From: Mycolicibacterium mengxianglii
GTDB lineage: Bacteria > Actinomycetota > Actinomycetes > Mycobacteriales > Mycobacteriaceae
NCBI RefSeq assembly: GCF_015710575.1
Contig: NZ_CP065373.1
Span: 5,704,001 to 5,768,000 of the forward strand
DNA length: 64,000 nt
Direction: 5' to 3'
Shown here: piece by piece, positions 44,707-52,561 of the stretch
Layout: each line of letters starts with the position of its first letter
Numbering within the stretch: the stretch's first letter is position 1
Translations under genes and position numbers: made by a program
The notes under the pieces: generated by a model
Databases searched by the model: none
What the model was told of the DNA's origin: nothing
The model's input: the letters and a program-made list of their open reading frames with translations, nothing else

Positions 44707-46071
44707 TCATTTGACGGCGGCCTCGAGGATGCGGGCAGCGTCGAGGTAGTTGCGGTGCGCGTACTGGGTCGCAGCGAGCTCGGCGAGCTTGGCCTGGTCT
44801 CCGGTCAATCCTTGGGCCTGAGGCAGCAGCGCATCGTACTGTTTTTTGTATTCGACGAGCTCCATGTAGACGTCATCGGCGATGATGAAGTCGGAAGCAT
44901 CGAGGTCGGGGTTGGTGATCACCCCTGCCTCTTGTGCGGTCTTGATCTGCTGGTTGTAGGTCGACTTGTAGTAGTACGGCGATTCTGTGTTGACCCACCA
45001 GTCAGCCTGGTCTTCGAACGAGGCGAACGGGCCGATCTCTTCGAAGACGATCCGAAGAGCATCGGCGGATGTGTCCACCGACGCGGCCGACTCGATAACC
45101 GGCACCAAGGTGTCGATGGCCTCGGTGGTGCCGTTGTTGATGTCGGCAAGGACCGCGTCGGTGATTCGGAAGGCGACCGACGACACGCGCAACATGGTGT
45201 CGTGGTTCTCCTCGATCCACTTTTCGTCGGCGGCGTGACCGACGTGGCCGAGGCCGGATACGGCCCGGGGGTCACCGGCAGGAAGATTTTCGATGAGATC
45301 CTGGAGGCCGATGACGGGGTACCACCCGTCCTCGATCAACTCCGCGGTCTGGACAGCACCGATCGGCTTGGCGTAGTCGAGCTTTCCGCCACGGGCCAGC
45401 AGGAGGGTCTGGGAATCGTCGACAACGCTGACGTTGCCGAAGTCTGCCTGGGAGAATCCGCTGATTCCGTAAACGGCGTCCAGGAAGCTGCGGTGCGCGC
45501 CGAGATCATCGGTTGCGAAGCGCGATCCCTTCATCTCGGTCATGACACTGGTAACCGCGTCCTCGAAGCTCGCGCCGTCCCCCATCAGGTCCGACACAGA
45601 GGATTTGGCCGAGCCCGGAGCGGCGAGGATGGCGAGCCCGCTGGTGACGTCGACGAAGTTGAAGATCTTGATCGACGGTGCGCCCTCCGCGTTGCGAACC
45701 ATGTTGGGGCCGTAGGCGGCAACGACGTCGTAGTCACCGTTCAGGGTAAGCGGAATCTGCTGTTCATCGGAGATGCTCGCGAACTTCGCCGGACCAATGT
45801 CGATACCGACTTCCTCGAACCAGTCGTTGGCCATGCCGATCGACAAAATCATGTTGTCGGCGTACGGCATCATGCCTACGTTCACGAGCTCCTGCGGGAT
45901 CTCAACACCGTACTTCTTGAGCAGCTCGTTGTCGGTGACCGTGCTGGGGCCCGCGGCGACCGGCCCGCCGCTGCTGTCATCGCTTGAGCACGCGACGAGG
46001 GCGCCGCCGAGAGCAACGCATGCCGCGAGCGCAACTCCACGAGAGAGAGTGCGCCGAGAGGTTAATGTCAT
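44707..46071 (-). CDS. ABC transporter substrate-binding lipoprotein, NMT1/SsuA-like
   Basis: 454 residues from ATG 46071 after AAGGAC. Twin-arginine-like basic start (SRRTLSRG), hydrophobic stretch and lipobox LVAC place it as a lipoprotein. The body has LTLNGDYDVVAAYGPNM and FNFVDVTSGLAIL, typical of NMT1/THI5-like and nitrate/taurine binding proteins. It is longer than the usual 330 residues; the extra part is C-terminal. Decayed similarity to its last 30 codons is found at 38256. Ligand unknown. Confidence 0.83.
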   Translation of the reverse strand: MTLTSRRTLSRGVALAACVALGGALVACSSDDSSGGPVAAGPSTVTDNELLKKYGVEIPQELVNVGMMPYADNMILSIGMANDWFEEVGIDIGPAKFASISDEQQIPLTLNGDYDVVAAYGPNMVRNAEGAPSIKIFNFVDVTSGLAILAAPGSAKSSVSDLMGDGASFEDAVTSVMTEMKGSRFATDDLGAHRSFLDAVYGISGFSQADFGNVSVVDDSQTLLLARGGKLDYAKPIGAVQTAELIEDGWYPVIGLQDLIENLPAGDPRAVSGLGHVGHAADEKWIEENHDTMLRVSSVAFRITDAVLADINNGTTEAIDTLVPVIESAASVDTSADALRIVFEEIGPFASFEDQADWWVNTESPYYYKSTYNQQIKTAQEAGVITNPDLDASDFIIADDVYMELVEYKKQYDALLPQAQGLTGDQAKLAELAATQYAHRNYLDAARILEAAVK

Positions 46072-46105
46072 GACTGTCCTTGTCTTCGCGAGGGTTGGTC
46101 GTGCA

Positions 46106-47299
46106 TCACAGTTCGACGAATGCGGATGTGAGCTGTTGATCATTCGTCATCCATCGGCCGCCACCGGGTGTCACAAGGATGTTGTCGGTGAGGCCGAAGA
46201 GGCCGAACTTTGCTGTCTCTTCAGGTGTTCCGAACAGCCGGTGGGGATGGATGTTCACAACTTCGTTTTCGATGAGAAGTCGGTCGTTTCCACTGACCCA
46301 CACTCCCTGGATCGCGTCCGTTCCGATGCCGTGAAGATGGAACGAACGGTGCTGGTCTGCGGGGGTGGTGTAGTCGAGCTCGATTCCATGTGAGCGGAAT
46401 GAGGTGGCTACACCTTCGACGAATTCGCTTGCCATGGCGCCCGGTCTCATCGCCGCGACGCCGGCCTGATGGGCTTCGATGCAGATCTGCCACATGTCGC
46501 GGTACTCCGGGGAAACAGGCCCGACAGAGTACATGCGGCGATACTCCAGCCACGTTCCGTTGGGGCCCGCGGATTCGATCCAGACTGTCACCACGTCACC
46601 GCTCTCGATGACCTTCTGCGTCCCGAACGTCGTGGCCCCCTTGAAAGGGGTTGAGTCGAGGACGACCATGGGATCACGGACTCCGTGCTCACGGCAGATC
46701 CGATGCGCTTGGGCCGCCAGCCGGATTTCGGTCACACCGGGCCTGACAAACGCTTCGAGCTCCGCGTATATCGAGTTCCAGCACGCCGAGGTGCCCGTCA
46801 GCGCAGCGAGGGACTCGGCACTGTTGACCTGCCGGCACTTTTCGAAAAGATCGGTGGCATCGCTGATCTGGGCGTTCGGTAGCGCATCGCTGAGCTGCAT
46901 GTAATGGCTGTAGGCGAAACCCCCGTCGTCCAGTCCTACGACACCGATTTTTCCGGCCGACACCCTCTGCTCCGCGAGAACGTTGCCAATCTCGGTGCCA
47001 GGAGTGCCACTGAGACGACACTCCGAGATCCAATCGGACTGGCGAGCCTGCGAGATGCCCCATACGGTGCCCCCGATCAAGACCGGGCCGGATGAGTGCG
47101 TGAGCACGACGTGACTATCGGCGAAGAGCTGCCAGTAGTCCGTTGCATAGAAGACCCTGCCGCGGAACCGAATATCGTCGCGACCCGCAATGACCAACGC
47201 GTCGAGACCGTGCAAAGTCATCGCGGCACGGAGTGCGTCGACGCGTCGTGCGCGCTCTGCGTTCGTGGTGAAGCGATGATCCGCAACTAGCTGCGTCAT
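46106..47299 (-). CDS. M24 (creatinase/Xaa-Pro peptidase) family protein with degenerate metal site
   Basis: 397 residues from ATG 47299. An N-terminal creatinase-like domain (DALVIAGRDDIRFRG, FADSHVVLTHSSGPVLIGG) is followed by a pita-bread domain (about residues 155-397). Canonical metal ligands look altered: the usual D-x-G...Y-x-S-D-x-T-R region reads WIESAGPNGTWLEYRRMY, and the final E-P becomes NIHPHRLF. The catalytic-type His of HLHGIGTD stays. This recalls creatinase, which cleaves a C-N bond without metal. First gene of the long operon, divergent from iclR. Confidence 0.75.
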   Translation of the reverse strand: MTQLVADHRFTTNAERARRVDALRAAMTLHGLDALVIAGRDDIRFRGRVFYATDYWQLFADSHVVLTHSSGPVLIGGTVWGISQARQSDWISECRLSGTPGTEIGNVLAEQRVSAGKIGVVGLDDGGFAYSHYMQLSDALPNAQISDATDLFEKCRQVNSAESLAALTGTSACWNSIYAELEAFVRPGVTEIRLAAQAHRICREHGVRDPMVVLDSTPFKGATTFGTQKVIESGDVVTVWIESAGPNGTWLEYRRMYSVGPVSPEYRDMWQICIEAHQAGVAAMRPGAMASEFVEGVATSFRSHGIELDYTTPADQHRSFHLHGIGTDAIQGVWVSGNDRLLIENEVVNIHPHRLFGTPEETAKFGLFGLTDNILVTPGGGRWMTNDQQLTSAFVEL

Positions 47300-47360
47300 G
47301 TAGTGGTTCCTCGTCTCGGCTCGACCGTCGCAAATCTGTAGCAGTTCCGACAACCAAAGG

Positions 47361-47377
47361 TGTGCATTTTCTGCACA
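47361..47377. promoter_or_regulatory. IclR-type operator element (copy 2), M24-proximal
   Basis: TGTGCA-ttttc-TGCACA is a perfect 6+5+6 inverted repeat 61 bases upstream of the M24 start. On the minus strand its flank reads CCGCACAGGGTTGTGCAGAA, which matches CCGAACAGGGCTGTGCAGAA at copy 1. Confidence 0.65.
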
Positions 47378-47443
47378 ACCCTGTGCGGCGTTGAGCAAGA
47401 ATGACATTGGAGGCTGAACGTTACGAAGACGCTTCCTAATTCG

Positions 47444-47487
47444 TTACGTTGTGTTAAATCCGCGCAGTGATGTGCACCAGCTGCAAC
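47444..47487. promoter_or_regulatory. IclR-type operator element (copy 3), iclR-proximal
   Basis: TGTGCA-ccagc-TGCAAC (47471-47487) with TTACG 27 bases upstream (47444) and AAATCCG between, the same layout as at 38416-38459. It lies 111 bases before the iclR start codon and is a likely autoregulatory site. Confidence 0.6.
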
Positions 47488-47597
47488 AGTTGAGGGCAAG
47501 TACGGCTATCTTCATCTACGCTGCGAACGAGATCGCGTAAGCGAGATTCAGCCGCTTACAACTCAATTGACGCAGGCATGTTCATCGAAGGAGAGCG

Positions 47598-48329
47598 GTG
47601 ACGCAAGTTACTCTCCGCGCAGCGGAGATCATCGAACGCATCGCGGAGCAGCCGATGTCGGTGGCTGAACTCGCAGAGGAGTTCGATGTTCATCGATCAT
47701 CGATGTTCCGCCAGCTGAAGTCGTTGGAACACATTGGCTATGTCAGACGTCGCGACGATGCTCGGTTCGTGGTAGGGGCGAAACTAATCGCGCTGGCCCG
47801 ACTGAGCTTCGACGATGTTGATCTACGTCAGGCGGGCTACCAGCACGTGCGAAAGCTGCACGCGAGAGTCGGCCACACAATCCAGTTGGTCGCGCTGATC
47901 GGCGACAGCTTGATTTACGTCGACAAAGTCGAGAGCGCATCGGGTGTCGGTATGTACTCCCGCATCGGCCGTGAGGCACCCGCCTACTGCAGTGGGGTGG
48001 GGAAAGTCATCCTGGCGGCGCTCGACCCCTATCGTCGGGATGCGATCCTCGATTCGACTCCTTGGAAGCAGTTCACCCCCAACACGTTCACCACGCGCGC
48101 GCAACTCGACGCGGCGTTGGACCTAGCGGCCGAACGCGGCTGGGCAGTGGACGACCGCGAGCTCGACATGATGATCAACTGCCTCGCCGTCCCTATTTCC
48201 GGCCCCCCCGGGGTGGTCGGTGCGGTGTCCGTGACAGCGGTATCGAGCGTCGAAGACATCGAATCGCTCATGAAGTATCTGCCTCTTCTGCGGGACACCG
48301 CCGGCGCGATCGAGCGCGATCTAGGGTGA
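47598..48329 (+). CDS. IclR family transcriptional regulator
   Basis: 243 residues, starting with GTG 47598 behind GAAGGAGAG. The N-terminal winged HTH contains SVAELAEEFDVHRSSMFRQLKSL in outline, and the C-terminal effector domain has VGMYSRIGREAPAYCSGVGKVILA and ELDMMINCLAVPISGPPGVVGAVSV, the conserved effector pocket. It diverges from the long operon and overlaps the amidase start (GTGA). The three TGTGCA-N5-TGCA elements are the probable binding sites. Confidence 0.88.
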   Translation: MTQVTLRAAEIIERIAEQPMSVAELAEEFDVHRSSMFRQLKSLEHIGYVRRRDDARFVVGAKLIALARLSFDDVDLRQAGYQHVRKLHARVGHTIQLVALIGDSLIYVDKVESASGVGMYSRIGREAPAYCSGVGKVILAALDPYRRDAILDSTPWKQFTPNTFTTRAQLDAALDLAAERGWAVDDRELDMMINCLAVPISGPPGVVGAVSVTAVSSVEDIESLMKYLPLLRDTAGAIERDLG

Positions 48330-49645
48330 CCTATTCTAGCTATCATCGGAGTCGTTCCCTGTTCGACGACATCCAGTATCGCGCTGTCGCAGAACAAGTT
48401 CGGGCAGTTCAGTCGCGATCAGTTTCGGCACTCGACCTTGCTGTCCGCGTTCGGCGAGACATTGAGTCAGAGGAGCCCAGGATCCACGCATGGGTGGCCC
48501 TATCAGAAGATGTGGAACAGCATGCGACCGCGGTCGACGAGAGTCCGGAGGCCCTTCCGCTCGCGGGGGTATCAGTCGGCGTCAAGGACATCATCGACGT
48601 CGAAGGACTTCCCACCCGAGCAGGGACTATCCTCACCGGCTCGGAGCCCGCCTCCTCCGATGCTGCGTGCGTGATGAGGCTGAGGTCACTCGGTGCCGTG
48701 GTTCAAGGAAAGACGGTTACGACGGAGTTCGCCTATCTGCACCCTGGCCCCACGCGCAATCCGCACGCGCTCGACCGTACTCCGGGTGGGTCTTCGAGCG
48801 GTTCTGCCGCAGCGGTCGGTGCTCGGACGATTCCGGTGGCCCTTGGCAGTCAGACGGCGGGGTCATTGACGCGACCCGCGGCGTACTGCGGCGTGGCGGG
48901 GCTGGTTCTCCCGTCGGGTTCCGTCGACATGGCAGGAGTCGTCGGCCTGAGTCAGAGCCTGGACTCGCTCGGTCTGATGACTCGAACTGTCGATGATCTC
49001 CGCTACGTGCATGCGACCTTCACGACGGGTGACCCCCCGGCTGATACGGCGGCTGCGTCTCAGGTCCGGGTGTGGGATGGCGACGGCCTGGCCGACCTCG
49101 CCCCGGAGATGTCAGCACTGGTCGCGTCGGTTCCTGTGTTGATGGCGGAACTCGGTGTTCAGACCCAGAGATTGGATTGGGCGGAGCACGTCCGCCGACT
49201 CACCAAAAAGCACCTCGACGTCATGTCGTACGAGGCACTTCAAATCCGCCACCGTGAGTACGCGGACCATGCCGCGCAGCTCAGTGAGCCGCTGCTCGAA
49301 CTCCTCCGTGCCGGGGAGAAGGTCTCCTTTGAACAGCACGCATCGATATTGAGATACCGCAATGAGACCTTGGACAGGCTCACGGACCACTTGGGCGAGG
49401 AGGCGGTGATCGTCGGACCTGCAACTCCCGGCCCCGCACCGAGGGGACTGCAGTCGACAGGCGTGTCGGTATTGAGCCGCGCCTGGCAACTTCTCGGATT
49501 GGCTGTGGTGGTGGTGCCCGGCGCGCGGACACCCTCGGGCCTGCCGCTGGGACTACAGATCATCGGACTACCTGGAGCCGAATCGAGGATGCTCCATCTA
49601 GGCGCAAAGCTCGAGCAAGCACTTCACGACCGCTATCGGTGGTGA
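48326..49645 (+). CDS. Amidase (amidase signature family)
   Basis: 439 residues from GTG 48326, coupled to iclR. The Ser-cisSer-Lys triad is complete: Lys87 in VGVKDIID, the GGSSSGS loop around Ser157-158, and Ser180 in GSQTAGSLTRPAA. Such enzymes hydrolyse carboxamides, including half-amides from imide ring opening, to acid plus ammonia. It is slightly shorter than typical 460-500-residue members. Co-regulation with the divergent PuuE-like and M20 hydrolases is inferred from iclR and the shared elements. Confidence 0.85.
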   Translation: MTYSSYHRSRSLFDDIQYRAVAEQVRAVQSRSVSALDLAVRVRRDIESEEPRIHAWVALSEDVEQHATAVDESPEALPLAGVSVGVKDIIDVEGLPTRAGTILTGSEPASSDAACVMRLRSLGAVVQGKTVTTEFAYLHPGPTRNPHALDRTPGGSSSGSAAAVGARTIPVALGSQTAGSLTRPAAYCGVAGLVLPSGSVDMAGVVGLSQSLDSLGLMTRTVDDLRYVHATFTTGDPPADTAAASQVRVWDGDGLADLAPEMSALVASVPVLMAELGVQTQRLDWAEHVRRLTKKHLDVMSYEALQIRHREYADHAAQLSEPLLELLRAGEKVSFEQHASILRYRNETLDRLTDHLGEEAVIVGPATPGPAPRGLQSTGVSVLSRAWQLLGLAVVVVPGARTPSGLPLGLQIIGLPGAESRMLHLGAKLEQALHDRYRW

Positions 49646-50162
49646 CCACCTTTCTGAGGCGCCAAACACCCCTGCACGTCGACTTTCTCCTACGCGCTGG
49701 GTGACGTGCAATGGATGCTGAAATCGCCACGGCCCCGACGCATCATGCGACCGCGGGCTGCGCTCAGCCGGGCGCTTCCTGAATCAGTACGCCGTCGGCT
49801 TGGATCACCAACGGTGACGATAGGTCCGTGGGGCGACTACCGGACGCCAGCCTGTGGACCCTTATGCCGATCAGACGTATGTTCGTGATATCTGCATTCC
49901 GAGCGTTGAGCGGGCCAAGGAGACCAGCGGCACAGGGGCGAACGGGGGGAACTCGTCGCCGCCGACCTGCCGGGGCTGGCGGCGAAATCATGCGGTGGTG
50001 GATGGCACTGTGCGGCCCGCGGCTGGGCCACCATGACCTCCCCCGTGGACTCACCGTTGCATACCTGGTGCTCGTCGACGCCCGCAGCGGTAGCGATACC
50101 CACCGCATGCGCCGCCGCACCGCCCGCTTCGAGCGCCTGTCCGTCGCGGCGAGAGGTGTGCC
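49646..50162. other. Region before the metal ATPase: only doubtful small ORFs
   Basis: About 517 bases between the amidase and P-type ATPase. A plus-strand frame (49828-50166, with internal ATG starts) overlaps the ATPase start as GTGA, and another (49854-50036, beginning MDPYADQTYVRDI) has protein-like composition at first. Neither gives a recognisable protein, and the frames seem to shift. This could be a decayed gene or a coupled small ORF. No hairpin or operator was clear. Confidence 0.3.
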
Positions 50163-52496
50163 GTGAGCCTTCATGAACTGATCACGCGGTGCGGCCGATA
50201 CTCGGAGCCGGCATTGACGGTGTTCACCGTCGTTGCCCTCGCCTCGGGTGGTGTCGCGTGGTTCGCCGGCCACCCGACGGCCGCCGACCGATGTTGGATG
50301 ATCGGAACCGCCGTCGCACTGATCCCGGCGGTGTGGTGGGTCCTCTCGGCGCTGCGGCGAGGCCAGGCGGGCGTCGACCTGATAGCGGTTCTCTCACTGG
50401 TCGGCACTCTCGCCGTCGGCGAGTATCTCGCCGGCGCCGTCATCGCCGTGATGCTCGCCGGTGGCCGGGCCCTCGAGAGCGGGGCCGAACGTCGTGCAAC
50501 CCATGACCTGCGCGCCCTACTGGAGCATGCTCCTCAGTTCGCCCGCCGCCGGGTCGGCTCGACAGTCACCGTGATCCCGTTGGAGGAGGTTGCACTCGAC
50601 GACACCCTGGTCGTGGGGCCCGGTGAAGTGGTGCCGGTCGACGGACGAGTTACCGACTCCGTAGCCGTCCTGGACGAGTCGGTGCTCACCGGAGAGCCGC
50701 TGCAGGTTGAACATGGTGTCGGCGACACCGTCCGTAGCGGTGCGGTCAACGCAGGCGGGGCGTTCGAATTACGCGCCACCGCCAGCGTGGCCGACAGCAC
50801 CTACGCCGGCATCGTGCGGCTGGCCGAGGAGGCCGGCGCAGAGAACGCGCCGCTGGTCCGGATAGCCGACCGGCTCGCGGCATGGTTTCTCCCGCTGACC
50901 TTGGTCACCGCCGGCGCGGCGTGGGCGCTCAGCGGCTCAGCGGTACGAGCAGTCTCGGTACTGGTGGTCGCCACACCTTGCCCCCTGTTGCTCGCCGCCC
51001 CCGTGGCCATCGTCTCGGGACTGTCGCGCGCATCGCGTATCGGGGTGGTGATCCGTGGTGGCGGGGCGCTGGAGAACCTCGGCAATGCGCGCACTCTGGT
51101 GCTCGACAAAACAGGCACCCTCACCGAGGGCCATCCCAAGGTCATCGAAATCCTCTCCGCACCAGGGACATCGACCACAGATGTGTTGCAGACGGCCGCG
51201 TCAGTCGATCAGATGTCTTCCCACGTTCTGGCCGAGTCCATCGTCACCGAGGCGCTCGGCCGCGGCCTGCAGATGACGTTGCCCGCCAACGTGGTCGAGG
51301 AGCCCGGTCGAGGAGTCAGTGCGACGATCGACGGTCGCGTGGTCAGTGTCGGCAAACTCCCCACCGAAGCACTTGGCGCGCCCTGGGCCAAGGCCGCTCT
51401 CAACCGGGCTCGTCTCGACACCGCGGCGATTTCCTGGGTATGTGTCGGTGACGAGGTCGTTGGTGCGATTCTTCTGCGCGACCCGTTGCGGCGCGATGCT
51501 CCACGGACCATCCGACGGTTGCGTGCGGCTGGGTTGTCCCGGGTGGTCATGCTGACCGGCGACCGTGCGGCACCCGCTCGCGAGGTCGCCCTGGTACTCG
51601 GACTCGATGAGGTCTACGCCGAACAGAGCCCGGCAGACAAAGTCGCCGCCGTGCGTGCCGAACGTGAGTCCGCAGTGACCGTGATGGTCGGCGACGGGGT
51701 CAATGACGCCCCAGCGCTGGCCGCGGCCACCGTCGGAGTAGCGATGGGAGCGCGAGGAGCCACAGCCTCGTCGGAAGCCGCTGACATCGTGTTGACCACC
51801 AACCGTCTGGACCGACTCGCCGATGCGATGGACATCGCGCGGTGGTCGAGGCGGATCGCGCTACAGAGCGCGGGAACGGGGATGACCCTGTCGGTCATCG
51901 CCATGGTGGTGGCCGCCGTGGGTTGGCTGCCGCCGGTGTGGGGCGCCGTGCTGCAGGAACTGATCGACGTCACGGTGATACTCAACGCACTCCGCGCCCT
52001 CGGCGCCAATCCCGCTTCGAAGGTAGACCTACCCGCCAGTACCGTGAATCTGCTGCGCCGGTTCGCCTTCGAACACGATCAGCTCCGCGATGCAGTGAAT
52101 CTGCTACGCGATGCCGCTGATCGTTTGGTGTCCGAGGATCCCACCGCTTTGCAGGCACTCACCCAGGCGTACTCGTTCCTGACCGAACGGCTCCTCCCCC
52201 ATGAGTCCGCCGAAGAGACGCAGCTCTATCCGGCACTCGCTCAGCCACTGGGCAGCGAGGCCACCGCGACGATGAGCAGATCACATGCCGAGATCACTCG
52301 ACTCGCCGACCGGATCGGCACCCACGTCTCACTGGCCCAGTCGGGCAAGGGAATCCAACCCGACCAGGTCGAGGACCTACTTTCCTGCCTGTACGGCCTC
52401 TACGCCCTGCTCCAACTGCACTTCCTGCAGGAGGAGGAGAACTACTTCACTCTCGACGACGCCGCTGCGGATTCGCACGGGACCCAGGCGAAGTGA
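50163..52496 (+). CDS. P1B-5-type heavy-metal P-type ATPase with C-terminal hemerythrin domain
   Basis: 777 residues. Phosphorylation site Asp315 in DKTGTLTEG; actuator LDESVLTGEP; hinge GDGVNDAPAL. The membrane metal motif is Thr271-Pro-Cys273 in VVATPCPLLLAAP rather than CPC or SPC. There is no N-terminal heavy-metal-associated domain. From about residue 629 a hemerythrin-like four-helix region follows (His638 in FEHDQ, LLPHESAEE, SRSHAEI, LHFLQEEENYF). TPC plus hemerythrin defines P1B-5 pumps such as Sinorhizobium Nia, which export Ni and Fe; metal and redox sensing here is inferred. Confidence 0.85.
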   Translation: MSLHELITRCGRYSEPALTVFTVVALASGGVAWFAGHPTAADRCWMIGTAVALIPAVWWVLSALRRGQAGVDLIAVLSLVGTLAVGEYLAGAVIAVMLAGGRALESGAERRATHDLRALLEHAPQFARRRVGSTVTVIPLEEVALDDTLVVGPGEVVPVDGRVTDSVAVLDESVLTGEPLQVEHGVGDTVRSGAVNAGGAFELRATASVADSTYAGIVRLAEEAGAENAPLVRIADRLAAWFLPLTLVTAGAAWALSGSAVRAVSVLVVATPCPLLLAAPVAIVSGLSRASRIGVVIRGGGALENLGNARTLVLDKTGTLTEGHPKVIEILSAPGTSTTDVLQTAASVDQMSSHVLAESIVTEALGRGLQMTLPANVVEEPGRGVSATIDGRVVSVGKLPTEALGAPWAKAALNRARLDTAAISWVCVGDEVVGAILLRDPLRRDAPRTIRRLRAAGLSRVVMLTGDRAAPAREVALVLGLDEVYAEQSPADKVAAVRAERESAVTVMVGDGVNDAPALAAATVGVAMGARGATASSEAADIVLTTNRLDRLADAMDIARWSRRIALQSAGTGMTLSVIAMVVAAVGWLPPVWGAVLQELIDVTVILNALRALGANPASKVDLPASTVNLLRRFAFEHDQLRDAVNLLRDAADRLVSEDPTALQALTQAYSFLTERLLPHESAEETQLYPALAQPLGSEATATMSRSHAEITRLADRIGTHVSLAQSGKGIQPDQVEDLLSCLYGLYALLQLHFLQEEENYFTLDDAAADSHGTQAK

Positions 52497-52561
52497 CGAC
52501 GGTGCAGCTATTGGGTCGGAGTGATTACAGCGGTGGCTCGGCGGTCGCAGGCCTCTGGCGG

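Noticed and set aside
43990..45987. 665-codon plus-strand frame over the ABC genes
   Set aside because: Low-complexity Asp/Gly/Val pattern of an antisense shadow. The minus strand has lipoprotein, permease and ATPase motifs.
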